A stretch of DNA of 33,295 nt from a virus: positions 1 through 33,295 of the IMG/VR virus record IMGVR_UViG_3300020121_000025; one strand, written 5' to 3'. How positions within the stretch are numbered: the first letter of the stretch is position 1; the number at the start of each line of letters is the position of its first letter. A model generated the notes under the pieces. The model made no database searches, was not told the origin of the DNA, and saw nothing but the letters and a program-made list of their open reading frames with translations. Made by a program: the position numbers and the translations under genes. Positions 1-6,196 of the stretch are shown in pieces.

Positions 1-286
1 CTTGGGCAACACCAGTTATGAGCCCGGCCGCCTCTAGTGCGTCTGTGATCCGGCTAGCCTGTCGTTCGGCTACTTCTTCGGTCATGTTCACACTGGCGAG
101 ATTCCTGACGATGTGGCGGACGCGATCCTTTGCAACACCAGTGGTGGCAGCGGGGGCCTGTGTGTATCGAACCTCCGGCCCGATCGCCATCGGTACCGAG
201 CAGCATTGGACGTCAAAGACAATGCCGTCGTGATTTTTGACGGAGGTCACGTACAAGTCACGCGGCAGGCTTGACCAATCAGACAT
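1..286 (-). CDS. Unknown phage protein, 3' end cut by the window
   Basis: I do not recognise this protein. The minus-strand frame is open from an ATG at 286 to the left edge, giving 95 visible residues that start MSDWSSLPRDLYVTSV and end in LEAAGLITGVAQ. Its composition is that of a normal soluble protein: mixed charge, a central VRHIVRN segment and a helical, acidic C-terminal part (TEEVAERQASRITDALEAAG). The start codon overlaps the stop of the upstream gene by eight bases (ATGTCTGA), so the two genes look translationally coupled. It is the last gene visible in the leftward early operon. A shadow frame exists on the plus strand, but its sequence is not protein-like. Confidence 0.75.
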   Translation of the reverse strand, partial: MSDWSSLPRDLYVTSVKNHDGIVFDVQCCSVPMAIGPEVRYTQAPAATTGVAKDRVRHIVRNLASVNMTEEVAERQASRITDALEAAGLITGVAQ

Positions 287-530
287 GATCGCCCTCCGCT
301 TCGCAAACCAACCAGCCGTTGCCCCCACAGGCTTGGCAAGGCTTGCCGTAAACGTCGGGGTGACTGAAGCCACAGCCCGCCTCATAGACGTGGATCGTCT
401 CCAGAATCTCTCCAGACCCGCCGCAAGTCTCGCAATCTGCCAGAAACTCCGGCGTGTGATCTTCGCCAGTCAGTTGGCCTAACTTCTCAGCATCGGCCCG
501 TAGCGCTTCCATCATTTCTTTGTTGAACAT
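279..530 (-). CDS. Small protein with a DnaJ-like CxxCxGxG zinc motif
   Basis: This is an 83-aa acidic protein. It contains two motifs of the DnaJ zinc-finger type, CETCGGSG and CQACGGNG, about 30 residues apart, so it probably binds one zinc ion. The J domain and the substrate-binding domains of DnaJ are absent, so it is not a chaperone homologue over its full length. Small proteins with such motifs are frequent in phage early operons and may be nucleic-acid or protein adaptors; that role is inference. The gene lies four bases after the 63-aa Cys-rich gene and overlaps the next gene by eight bases. Confidence 0.8.
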   Translation of the reverse strand: MFNKEMMEALRADAEKLGQLTGEDHTPEFLADCETCGGSGEILETIHVYEAGCGFSHPDVYGKPCQACGGNGWLVCEAEGDHV

Positions 531-533
531 GGC

Positions 534-725
534 TCAATTTCCGCAGCAGAAGTCGCAGCAGGACTGGTCGTCCTTGCAATAGCGACGTTGAGGATACTTT
601 TCGGAAGGGCCGCCCTTGATGCAACGCTCACCCGGCACGGCCCCGCAAGCGGCGCAATCGCCATGGCCGATCCTCTTGCACAGATCGTCACCACTCTCAG
701 CGGAACACTTCTGTTGCTCAGTCAT
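534..725 (-). CDS. Small cysteine-rich, probable zinc-binding protein
   Basis: This is a 63-aa protein with ten cysteines, including CAACGAVPGERC in the middle and CCDFCCGN at the C-terminus. The middle segment resembles the zinc-binding phage fold seen as C-x2-C-x(5-6)-G-x2-C-x3-G. The function is unknown and binding of one or two metal ions is inferred. Its start codon overlaps the stop of the 28-codon membrane-protein gene (ATGA). It sits in the leftward early operon between the methyltransferase and the DnaJ-motif protein. Confidence 0.75.
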   Translation of the reverse strand: MTEQQKCSAESGDDLCKRIGHGDCAACGAVPGERCIKGGPSEKYPQRRYCKDDQSCCDFCCGN

Positions 726-808
726 GACACAAGCCTATCTATTCCGTAGGTGATGAGGATCGCAGCCAGAAGCCAGAGGCCGACCTTGATGGGGGTTTCT
801 TTGCTCAT
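722..808 (-). CDS. Tiny single-span membrane protein (28 aa)
   Basis: A 28-aa product, below most gene-caller size limits. It has a short charged N-terminus (MSKETPIK), a hydrophobic helix (VGLWLLAAILITYG) and a charged end (IDRLVS). The gene overlaps its neighbours on both sides by ATGA-type junctions: the methyltransferase stop overlaps its start, and its stop overlaps the start of the 63-aa gene. It fills an otherwise unexplained 80-base gap exactly, and this is the main evidence that it is real. It is probably an inner-membrane peptide of unknown role. Confidence 0.65.
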   Translation of the reverse strand: MSKETPIKVGLWLLAAILITYGIDRLVS

Positions 809-1557
809 GAATGCTCCGGCGATGACAGTGAGGACACCCTCATGATTGCGCGTCCGATTGCTTCCGGGATTTGGGGGATAACTGAGTTTCCGAGGGCTTT
901 GACGCGACTGCGGTGTGCTGCAACGATAGACCCATCACCGCTTCGTAAGCCGTCGAGAGCATCGTCCAATCGACGCCACGCTCTAGCAGCTTCGTCGCCA
1001 AGCTCGGGGAGTGCCTGCTCCGCTGACTCAAGAATGCTTGGCCCTGAGAGATATCCCGAAAGTCGCGAGCTGCGGGGGTAGGCAACAATCCAGAGGCGGT
1101 CACGTCGATGGGGGAGACCGGCCTTGGATGCAGGAATGCAACGCCATTCCGCGTCATACCCGATCTCGGCCAAGTCCCCGAGAACTCGTCCAAACCCGGC
1201 AGAAAGGAGGCCTGGTACATTTTCCAAGATGATAACTTTTGGTCGTAGGTGAGCGGCCAGACGCTTGACTTCTCTCCATAGTCCAGTTCGCACGCCGTCA
1301 ATTCCGACGCGGGCTCCCCACTGAGTTTGCCCGACGCTGGCGTCTTGGCAGGGAAATCCGGCACAGATGGCGTCAACGTCGGCTGCGACGCTATCGAGGG
1401 TTTGCACGTCATCATGGCAGGGGATACCCGGCCAGTGCTTGGCAAGGACCTTTCGGCAGAATGGATCGATTTCGCAGAACGCGACGGTTCGCATTCCTGC
1501 CCGCTCAAGTCCGAGCGAGAAGCTTCCGATGCCGCTGAAGAGGTCGAGGACATTCAT
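805..1557 (-). CDS. DNA (cytosine-5) methyltransferase
   Basis: The enzyme transfers a methyl group from S-adenosylmethionine to C5 of cytosine in a specific DNA site. All key motifs are visible in 250 residues: the SAM-binding LDLFSGIGSFS (residues 4-14), the catalytic FPCQ (68-71), ENVPGLL (112-118), the HRRDR block (150-154) and the C-terminal ALGNSVIPQ (221-229). The target-recognition region between about 160 and 220 is short, so the enzyme is near the small end of the family. No restriction nuclease is next to it. It is therefore an orphan methylase, most likely protecting phage DNA from host restriction or changing regulation (inference). Target sequence unknown. A second open frame runs through almost the whole gene on the same strand (see findings). 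Confidence 0.95.
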   Translation of the reverse strand: MNVLDLFSGIGSFSLGLERAGMRTVAFCEIDPFCRKVLAKHWPGIPCHDDVQTLDSVAADVDAICAGFPCQDASVGQTQWGARVGIDGVRTGLWREVKRLAAHLRPKVIILENVPGLLSAGFGRVLGDLAEIGYDAEWRCIPASKAGLPHRRDRLWIVAYPRSSRLSGYLSGPSILESAEQALPELGDEAARAWRRLDDALDGLRSGDGSIVAAHRSRVKALGNSVIPQIPEAIGRAIMRVSSLSSPEHS

Positions 1558-1606
1558 GTTATTCCGTTGCTAAAAAGTCTCACTGGCACTGCCGTAGCGA
1601 GAGCCG

Positions 1607-1780
1607 TTACGTGATGGTGAGATTGCTGACCCACCACACGAGCAACGCGATGACGACGACACCCAAGATCAACCACCACATTTTCTTTCTCCGTAGTTCC
1701 GAAACTTTCTTGGCGATCATCACCAACACAATCGCAGGGCTCACCATCGCGAACAGGATGAGAGCGGTTTGCCAGTTCAT
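1607..1780 (-). CDS. Small two-helix membrane protein (57 aa)
   Basis: A 57-aa product with two hydrophobic helices, about residues 5-22 (TALILFAMVSPAIVLVMIA) and 34-52 (MWWLILGVVVIALLVWWV). They are joined by a strongly basic, polar link (KKVSELRRKK), giving a hairpin topology with both ends probably on the periplasmic side. The start overlaps the stop of the HNH-like gene upstream (ATGA), supporting real translation. It fills most of the 220-base interval before the methyltransferase. The function is unknown; phages often use such peptides to change host membrane properties or block superinfection, but nothing here shows that. Confidence 0.7.
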   Translation of the reverse strand: MNWQTALILFAMVSPAIVLVMIAKKVSELRRKKMWWLILGVVVIALLVWWVSNLTIT

Positions 1781-2118
1781 CGCCGGACCTGGCGGCTTAT
1801 GACTTCATGCGCAAGTTCGTGGTCTCCGCTCGCCGCGAACAGGCTCAGCGCCAGCACGAACGGATTGACGCCAAGATTCGTCCAGAAGTTAATTTCGTTT
1901 CCGGCATGCTGCTGGCGATGGCAGTATCCGCATAGTGGGAGCGTCCACATGTCGCTTGGCTTCTGCTGCATCCCGGTATTGCGCTTGCCGTACTCCATCC
2001 GTTCGGATCGAAGGTGCGCGGCTTCCGTGCAGATATCGTTCCCGCATGAAATACAGGGCAGGGAGCGAATGAAATCCAGGTGTGCCGCGTCCTTGGTTTG
2101 CTTGACCTTGAGCCTCAC
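1777..2118 (-). CDS. HNH-type zinc protein, DUF968/Ref-like nuclease
   Basis: This is a 113-aa protein with a treble-clef HNH layout: CISCG at about residues 22-26, EAAHLRS, then PLCGYCHRQQH near residue 75. The order C-x2-C, A-H-L and C-x2-C-H-x3-H matches the DUF968 family and the C-terminal part of the P1 Ref nuclease, which cuts DNA in RecA-dependent recombination. It starts with GTG, whose GTGA overlaps the stop of ninB. Together with NinB and the Rad52-like annealing protein upstream, it forms a phage recombination set. The family assignment is from pattern memory, and the nuclease activity is inferred. Confidence 0.8.
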   Translation of the reverse strand: MRLKVKQTKDAAHLDFIRSLPCISCGNDICTEAAHLRSERMEYGKRNTGMQQKPSDMWTLPLCGYCHRQQHAGNEINFWTNLGVNPFVLALSLFAASGDHELAHEVISRQVRR

Positions 2119-2507
2119 GCTGCCACCCCATCGTGAAACACAACGTTGTGGTTGGCGCCGAAGGCGTGGATAAGATCGATCAAATCCGTCATCTCCGCTT
2201 TCGATAGATCGGATGAGGACCGGCCAAGGCTCACGAATCCGTTGCCGTCGAGGTTAGGCACCATGCGGACTTCGCGCTTCAATGCGTCGAGGAAGATCAG
2301 TTTCCAGTCGTCGGCCGTTAGCCGAAGCCCATGCCACTTCACTTGCGAAGCAAGGTCGGTCAGCATGGCCCACATGCGATCGTTCTGGGGCAGGGAGCGC
2401 TTTGGCGCCTTAAACTCGACGCGCGTTCCTTCCGGCAGCTTGGCGGCCCATCGGGCGGCCTTCTGTCGCTCGGTGTCTTGAGTGAGAACGATAACGGCGC
2501 GTGTCAT
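2115..2507 (-). CDS. ninB: NinB-like recombination protein
   Basis: NinB (lambda Orf) is a single-strand-DNA-binding recombination mediator that helps load annealing or strand-exchange proteins onto SSB-coated DNA. This 130-aa protein shows the family pattern: a basic N-terminal half with RSLPQNDRMWAMLTDLASQV, then LTADDWKLIFLDALKRE, a VPNLDGNGFVSLGRSSSDLSK segment in the usual position, and a C-terminal helix. The ATG at 2507 was chosen because it is preceded by a GGGGGAAG ribosome site. The frame stays open further upstream to 2765, but that stretch is not family-like. It lies 22 bases after the SSB-like gene. Confidence 0.85.
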   Translation of the reverse strand: MTRAVIVLTQDTERQKAARWAAKLPEGTRVEFKAPKRSLPQNDRMWAMLTDLASQVKWHGLRLTADDWKLIFLDALKREVRMVPNLDGNGFVSLGRSSSDLSKAEMTDLIDLIHAFGANHNVVFHDGVAA

Positions 2508-2529
2508 TGCTTCCCCCGAAGCGTAGATG

Positions 2530-2856
2530 TCAGCGGAATTCGGCGCTGAATGGTATGTCGTCGTCCATGTCTTCCTTGAGCGAACGGCCGGACGAGATTG
2601 GATCTGGCTTGCGAATGGTGGCCTGCGCTCGCTGGCTGATCGGCGCTTCCTGCTGGCTTGCCTGCGCATCTTTCGGCCTGACCGTGAAGGACAGCGACGG
2701 AGCATCAGGCGAAGCGCCTTCCTTGCGCTTCCACGCATTGATCCAGTATTCAACGCCGCCGACATTGATTGAGCCGGTAAAGTCTGCGTCCTGTTTGTCG
2801 GGCCGCTTCTTCTTGTTCGGCCAGATCGAGCCGCGATTGGTATTGTCGAAAGCCAT
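2530..2856 (-). CDS. SSB-like phage protein with acidic DDDIPF tail
   Basis: A 108-aa protein whose first 60 residues (MAFDNTNRGSIWPNK, then DFTGSINVGGVEYWINAWKRK) match a widespread small phage family with an OB-like beta pattern. It ends with a disordered linker and an acidic stretch, DMDDDIPFSAEFR. DDDIPF is the exact acidic tip by which bacterial SSB recruits RecO, PriA and other partners, though here six residues follow it. The likely role is binding of single-stranded DNA, or acting as an SSB surrogate for the neighbouring annealing protein and NinB. Start and stop are coupled: its ATG overlaps the TAA of the annealing-protein gene (TAATG). Confidence 0.7.
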   Translation of the reverse strand: MAFDNTNRGSIWPNKKKRPDKQDADFTGSINVGGVEYWINAWKRKEGASPDAPSLSFTVRPKDAQASQQEAPISQRAQATIRKPDPISSGRSLKEDMDDDIPFSAEFR

Positions 2857-3536
2857 TATTCTGCTGCCTGTTGGTTAGAGCTAGAACCGATGCGGTCCAG
2901 CGTGTCGTTAAGATGTTTTCTCATCGCTACCGGCATCTGAGCGATCGTTCCGGCGTTGCGCTCCTTGAGCTCGATTGCCTCTGCGGCGCTCGTGACAAAG
3001 TGCTTCACGACCTGGTTCGCGAAGGAATAGGCGACCCGACCGGCCCGAAGTCCCCAGCCGCAAGACGTGCAGAAGTCATCGTGGATCTGATCCAGCTTCT
3101 TTCGCTCGGCCTCCGGGATGCGATAGGAGTTGCCGGCAGCCTCAAGGGCGACCCATGGCGATTTCATCTCGTACAGGTAGCGGCCGACGCCCCAACGCAC
3201 AGCGGCGCGCTTCAGGGCATCTGAAAGCATGCCCTTCTCGCCCTCAACGTCGGTAGCGCCGGCCCCGTCCGCCTTCCAAATCCAGGAGCCGTCCGGCATC
3301 TTCACGCCGATGTTGCAGACGATCGAGCCGTTGACGCCGGGCGTATAGTTGCACTGCCAGCCATCCGGGCCGCAGACGCCATCGAGGCGATCCATCACGG
3401 CGCGGGCGTCCATGTAGGCAAGGGCCATGCCCTTGGTCTTGTCCTTGGTGGTGCTGCCGATGCGCCAGTCGATCTCCTCGGAGGCGAAAGGCCGGCATAG
3501 TTCATCGAACATGTCTTGAGGATTCTCGAAGTTCAT
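2856..3536 (-). CDS. Rad52/Sak-like single-strand annealing protein
   Basis: A 226-aa protein of the Rad52/Rad22 (Sak) recombinase superfamily, which anneals complementary single strands during phage recombination. Visible family features are the N-terminal MFDELCRPFASEEIDWRIGS, LAYMDARAVMDRLDGVCGPDGWQ (the dimerisation helix and the first strand), and the central GATDVEGEKGMLSDALKRAAVRWGVGRYLY. The last is the best-conserved Rad52 block. The C-terminal 60 residues are helical and may contact SSB. It is followed directly by the SSB-like gene and NinB, giving a complete annealing module. No exonuclease partner is visible in the window. Confidence 0.9.
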   Translation of the reverse strand: MNFENPQDMFDELCRPFASEEIDWRIGSTTKDKTKGMALAYMDARAVMDRLDGVCGPDGWQCNYTPGVNGSIVCNIGVKMPDGSWIWKADGAGATDVEGEKGMLSDALKRAAVRWGVGRYLYEMKSPWVALEAAGNSYRIPEAERKKLDQIHDDFCTSCGWGLRAGRVAYSFANQVVKHFVTSAAEAIELKERNAGTIAQMPVAMRKHLNDTLDRIGSSSNQQAAE

Positions 3537-3829
3537 CGCCGGAATACCTTCACGTTCGAGGCTTCGGTATCCGTTGCGCGCAGCTCAGAGATGAGAAGAT
3601 CAATCCGCCCCTTGATCGACCACAGATCGGCCTCGACTCTCGGGGTGAAGAAGGGGGCGGCGATTGTATCAGCGCGAAGCTTGACCAGCTCGGCGGTCGC
3701 CAACCACGCATCACGCGCGGCCATCTCAACTTTGTACTGAGCGATTTCCTGCGGGGTCTGCGGCTCTTCGGCCATATCGTCCTCCATAATCCTACGCAAC
3801 TGGTTTTCGAGAGCTTCTGAGAGGTACAT
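3533..3829 (-). CDS. Unknown helical protein (98 aa)
   Basis: I do not recognise this family. The 98-aa product is acidic in its N-terminal third (MEDDMAEEPQTPQEIAQYKVEM) and helical throughout, with a basic C-terminus (ASNVKVFRR). The start at 3829 (MYLSEALENQLRR) was chosen because it overlaps the stop of the tiny membrane-protein gene upstream (TGATG). The frame stays open further upstream, but with a basic, unnatural composition. Its stop overlaps the start of the annealing-protein gene by four bases, so it belongs to the same translationally coupled early operon. Confidence 0.75.
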   Translation of the reverse strand: MYLSEALENQLRRIMEDDMAEEPQTPQEIAQYKVEMAARDAWLATAELVKLRADTIAAPFFTPRVEADLWSIKGRIDLLISELRATDTEASNVKVFRR

Positions 3830-3915
3830 CACAGCACCCACTTTGCGATTGAGAACATGCCGAGACCGGCGATGACGCACGCGCAGAAAAGATCGATGCG
3901 GTTCTCGGGGATCAT
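3829..3915 (-). CDS. Tiny single-span membrane protein (28 aa)
   Basis: A 28-aa product with a polar start (MIPENRID) and one hydrophobic helix (LFCACVIAGLGMFSIAKWVL). It overlaps both neighbours by four and one bases (ATGA with the 115-aa gene, TGATG with the 98-aa gene). The perfect fit between two well-supported genes is the main evidence. It is one of several mini membrane proteins in this element. Its role is unknown. Confidence 0.6.
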   Translation of the reverse strand: MIPENRIDLFCACVIAGLGMFSIAKWVL

Positions 3916-4259
3916 GCTGCCTCCACACGGAAGCAGTTGGCGAACACCTCGCCTTTGCACATCGCGACGAAATCTCGCTGCTTGCGGGAAAGCTCCTTGC
4001 CGTCCTCGGCCCACCGCTGGATCACGACGCCGCAAATGTCGTCGGTCGCATCGCGAGAGGTTCCGTTAGCGAGATCGATTGCGATGACTTGGCGAAGGTT
4101 CTCGACATCTTCGGCCACATCAACAATCACCGTGGCGCGGTCTACGAGGTCGCCGCTGATGTAGGGCTCATGACGGCCGCGAAGGATGAAGAACTGTTCG
4201 GCCGACTTGATCGGCAGGATGAACTCTCGGACGTTCTCTGGCGGAAGATGCTGGTTCAT
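3912..4259 (-). CDS. Unknown protein, first gene of the leftward operon
   Basis: This 115-aa protein is not recognised. It has an alpha/beta look: FILPIKSAEQFFILRGRHEPYISGDLVDRATVIVDVAEDVENLRQVIAIDLA can be read as a strand-rich N-terminal half in separate short blocks, followed by a helical half (DICGVVIQRWAEDGKELSRKQRD). A GGGGAG ribosome site lies seven bases before the ATG. It is the first gene after the left operator cluster, so it should be expressed earliest when the repressor lets go. Its position corresponds to that of lambda N, but no N-like arginine-rich motif is present. Confidence 0.8.
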   Translation of the reverse strand: MNQHLPPENVREFILPIKSAEQFFILRGRHEPYISGDLVDRATVIVDVAEDVENLRQVIAIDLANGTSRDATDDICGVVIQRWAEDGKELSRKQRDFVAMCKGEVFANCFRVEAA

Positions 4260-4287
4260 GGTGGTCTCCCCGTTCGATGGAGGGACA

Positions 4288-4379
4288 CTACCAAAACGGT
4301 AGGAGAATGCAATAGGGTCTACGAAATATTTTTAGCCAAAATGGTAGGAGGCCAAAAATGCAATTGGCCGCATTGGTTT
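4288..4379. promoter_or_regulatory. Left operator cluster (three repressor-like sites)
   Basis: Between the repressor stop and the first leftward gene are three copies of a 15-bp motif NNNCC-AAAAN-GGTAG. Site 1 is 4288-4302 (CTACCAAAACGGTAG, a perfect CTACC/GGTAG inverted repeat). Site 2 is 4333-4347 (TAGCCAAAATGGTAG). Site 3 is degenerate on the minus strand at 4365-4379 (AAACCAATGCGGCCA). A GGCCAA-N8-TTGGCC inverted repeat (4350-4369) overlaps site 3. This is where a lambda OL/pL would be. I could not fix a convincing -35/-10 pair. Binding by the adjacent XRE proteins is inferred. Confidence 0.7.
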
Positions 4380-4396
4380 AGTGATTCCGAAAAAGC

Positions 4397-4711
4397 TCAG
4401 TTCTGCCGGCGCATAGCCGCGATAATGCGGAGGGCCTGTTCCTGCACCTCCGGGGGCTGATCGCGAAGCAGGGCATCCGCACTGGGTCGGTCAGGGGACC
4501 TGTAGAGATCCACTACCTCGATCCCAAGCACCCAGGCAATGGCCGCCTTGGCGTCATCATCCGGCTTACGCTTGCCCGTCTCCCAACGCGAAATGGTCAC
4601 ATCGCTCGTTTCTAGGCGGTCTGCGAGCTGTTGCTGGGTAAGGCCACGGTTCTCCCGCCATTCCGCAAGGAACAACTGGACGGGCTTCCTAGGTCCAATA
4701 CGAGGGGGCAT
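4397..4711 (-). CDS. XRE-family phage repressor (CI-like)
   Basis: A 104-aa DNA-binding protein that probably maintains lysogeny. A lambda-repressor-type helix-turn-helix covers about residues 14-66: GLTQQQLADRLETSDVTISRWETGKRKP, then AIAWVLGIEVVDL. The remaining C-terminal part (PPEVQEQALRIIAAMRR) is one helix, probably for dimerisation. No S24 (LexA/CI) peptidase domain is present, so RecA-stimulated self-cleavage is not expected. The ATG at 4711 was preferred; an in-frame ATG at 4747 and a TTG at 4753 are possible and would place the start codons inside the operators. It is divergent from the Cro-like gene and flanked by matching operator clusters. Confidence 0.88.
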   Translation of the reverse strand: MPPRIGPRKPVQLFLAEWRENRGLTQQQLADRLETSDVTISRWETGKRKPDDDAKAAIAWVLGIEVVDLYRSPDRPSADALLRDQPPEVQEQALRIIAAMRRQN

Positions 4712-4724
4712 ACACACAGAGTAC

Positions 4725-4795
4725 CTACCATTGTGGATAGCTCCCATGACCAAAAAGGTAGGACGGTAGGGTTGCGTGTCCTACCGTATTGGTTT
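4725..4795. promoter_or_regulatory. Right operator cluster between the repressor and Cro genes
   Basis: The divergent interval carries three more copies of the operator motif: 4725-4739 (minus strand TATCCACAATGGTAG), 4747-4761 (TGACCAAAAAGGTAG) and 4781-4795 (minus strand AAACCAATACGGTAG). A further half-site CGGTAGG (4764-4770) forms a perfect inverted repeat with CCTACCG (4780-4786). A weak promoter for the Cro-like gene may be TTGCGT (4772-4777), 17 bases, then TAGAAG (4795-4800). That would start RNA very close to the ATG at 4808. The arrangement mirrors lambda OR with pRM and pR. Binding is inferred. Confidence 0.7.
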
Positions 4796-4807
4796 AGAAG
4801 CCAAGGC

Positions 4808-5014
4808 ATGGCTGAGAACAACCATCCGTTGGCGCGATATCGTCGTGAACATGGCCTGACCCAGGCAGCTTTGGCGAGTGAGCTGGGTGTGTGGCCGCTG
4901 ACGGTGTGGCGCTGGGAAAATGGTGAGCGCACGCCGCGCCCCAAGGACGCGAGACGGATTTCACATCACACGGGAATCTCCGTTGGAGACCTGATTGAGG
5001 CGGGGGCCGAATGA
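4808..5014 (+). CDS. Cro-like XRE transcription regulator
   Basis: A 68-aa protein made almost entirely of one helix-turn-helix domain: REHGLTQAALASELGV, then TVWRWENGERTP and a closing ISHHTGISVGDLIE. The domain aligns with the divergent repressor over its whole length (GLTQ-LA-RWE-G-R-P-GI-V-DL), so the two probably share operators, as CI and Cro do. The ATG at 4808 has only a weak AAGG upstream, and the mRNA could be nearly leaderless. The gene overlaps the next one by ATGA. It is the first gene of the rightward early operon. Confidence 0.88.
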   Translation: MAENNHPLARYRREHGLTQAALASELGVWPLTVWRWENGERTPRPKDARRISHHTGISVGDLIEAGAE

Positions 5015-5706
5015 GACTCGCGAAGAAATTGGTTCTTGATCATTTGCGCGGCATCGCCGGGCAGGGGAAGACGAAGGCGCAAGCTGCGCAAGAGACAGGG
5101 CTTGCTTACAGCTATATCTGCACACTGGCCAAGAAGAATGACATCAAATTTATTCGCCAGAAAATGGCAGAGCGCCCGTCTCTCAGGCTGCGAGCCGAGG
5201 ATATGCGCCAGCGGTACGAGAATGGCGAAACTCTTGAACAAATTGGCATTCGCTATAACCGAACGCGAGAGCGCGTCCGCCAGATTTTGACTGACAGGTT
5301 CGGCATTTGTGCCCGCGATGGCGGTCAAGCGGAGATAGCTCGGCGCGGCCGGCGAGATCGACAAAAGGCGCGCGATGCGCGGTCGATGCGAGCGTGGGGA
5401 TGCACCCACAATCAATATCTTCAGATCCTCAAGTATGAAGGCAAGCCAACATACGCATACTGGGCGCAACGGAAGAACGCGATAAACCGGGGCATCTCTT
5501 GGGAGTTGAACCTCTGGCAATGGTGGTCGCTCTGGCAGCAATCCGGCTATTGGCCTGAGCGCGGTCGTGGTCGCGGCTATCAGATGTGCCGTTTGAATGA
5601 CGTTGGACCCTATTCGGTAGACAACATTTACATCGCTAAGGGCGACGACAACATGCGCGACTATTGGGTTAACCGCAGAGCCGCCGCCCTGGAGCTCGCT
5701 CAATGA
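5011..5706 (+). CDS. DNA-binding protein with sigma-region-4-like HTH and HNH-like C-terminus
   Basis: A 231-aa basic protein with two parts. Residues about 5-50 look like a first HTH (TKAQAAQETGLAYSYICTLAKK). Residues about 65-95 are a sigma-factor region-4-like HTH (MRQRYENGETLEQIGIRYN, then RTRERVRQIL). The C-terminal half has the phage module W-Q-W-W-x-L-W-Q-x-S-G-x-W, then CRLNDVGPYSVDNIYIAKGDDN, seen in HNH/AP2-like phage proteins. It may be an early regulator or a nuclease-derived DNA-binding protein; I cannot decide. It is coupled to cro by ATGA and meets a minus-strand gene tail to tail, overlapping seven bases. Confidence 0.8.
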   Translation: MRLAKKLVLDHLRGIAGQGKTKAQAAQETGLAYSYICTLAKKNDIKFIRQKMAERPSLRLRAEDMRQRYENGETLEQIGIRYNRTRERVRQILTDRFGICARDGGQAEIARRGRRDRQKARDARSMRAWGCTHNQYLQILKYEGKPTYAYWAQRKNAINRGISWELNLWQWWSLWQQSGYWPERGRGRGYQMCRLNDVGPYSVDNIYIAKGDDNMRDYWVNRRAAALELAQ

Positions 5707-5960
5707 CCTCGGCGCCGATCCATCAATTGCGAGAGATTGAAGGCTTCCTGAGCCGCAGCGCTGACCTCTCTGCTGTTGACCACAAGCTGGTCGGCTCGCA
5801 TCACGCAACTGTACAGCCAATGGATCGTGCCGCCCCGCCTTATCCCGCAGATCATGCGGACATTGGGGCCGTCGATCTCCGTAACGACTTCGCTGATCAG
5901 ATACTCCGGCAAGCCGTATGTATCGGGAATGGTAGTTGTCGGCTCCTCCAGTGCGCTCAT
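5700..5960 (-). CDS. Unknown small protein on the opposite strand
   Basis: This 86-aa protein is not recognised but is convincingly protein-like: MSALEEPTTTIPDTYG, then LPEYLISEVVTEIDGPNVRM, then beta-like ICGIRRGGTIHWLYSCVM and a helical C-terminus. A GGAG site lies nine bases before the ATG at 5960. The frame stays open upstream to 6050 and includes a CVGC-YC-RRH cysteine patch, so a longer form starting at 6044 is possible. The plus-strand frame across the same bases is not protein-like. The gene runs against the rightward early operon and could be expressed in the lysogen. Confidence 0.65.
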   Translation of the reverse strand: MSALEEPTTTIPDTYGLPEYLISEVVTEIDGPNVRMICGIRRGGTIHWLYSCVMRADQLVVNSREVSAAAQEAFNLSQLMDRRRGH

Positions 5961-6196
5961 TGTTCTTCGCTCCAGGCCGCGCTCGTGACGGCGGGAACAG
6001 TAAGCAACTGTCGGACACCCGACACAAGTAAACTTTCTCTCCATCCGCAATCATACGGTCGGTTTCAAATGTGGAACCTTTCGACTGGAGGGCGAGCATG
6101 ACTTCTTTGTCAGAATCGAGCCGCCGGGAAGTTGACGGGGGAGTCCAACTCCCCGGCGCTCTCTTGGGTGACGCATCACACACACCCAATTCCAAT

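Noticed and set aside
18-482. Plus-strand frames of 71 and 81 codons at the left end
   Set aside because: They run opposite to two coupled minus-strand genes with normal composition and have no family features.
2508-2765. N-terminal extension of the ninB frame
   Set aside because: The extension is Arg/Ser-rich, antisense-like and overlaps the SSB-like gene. The ATG at 2507 has a ribosome site and the family starts there.
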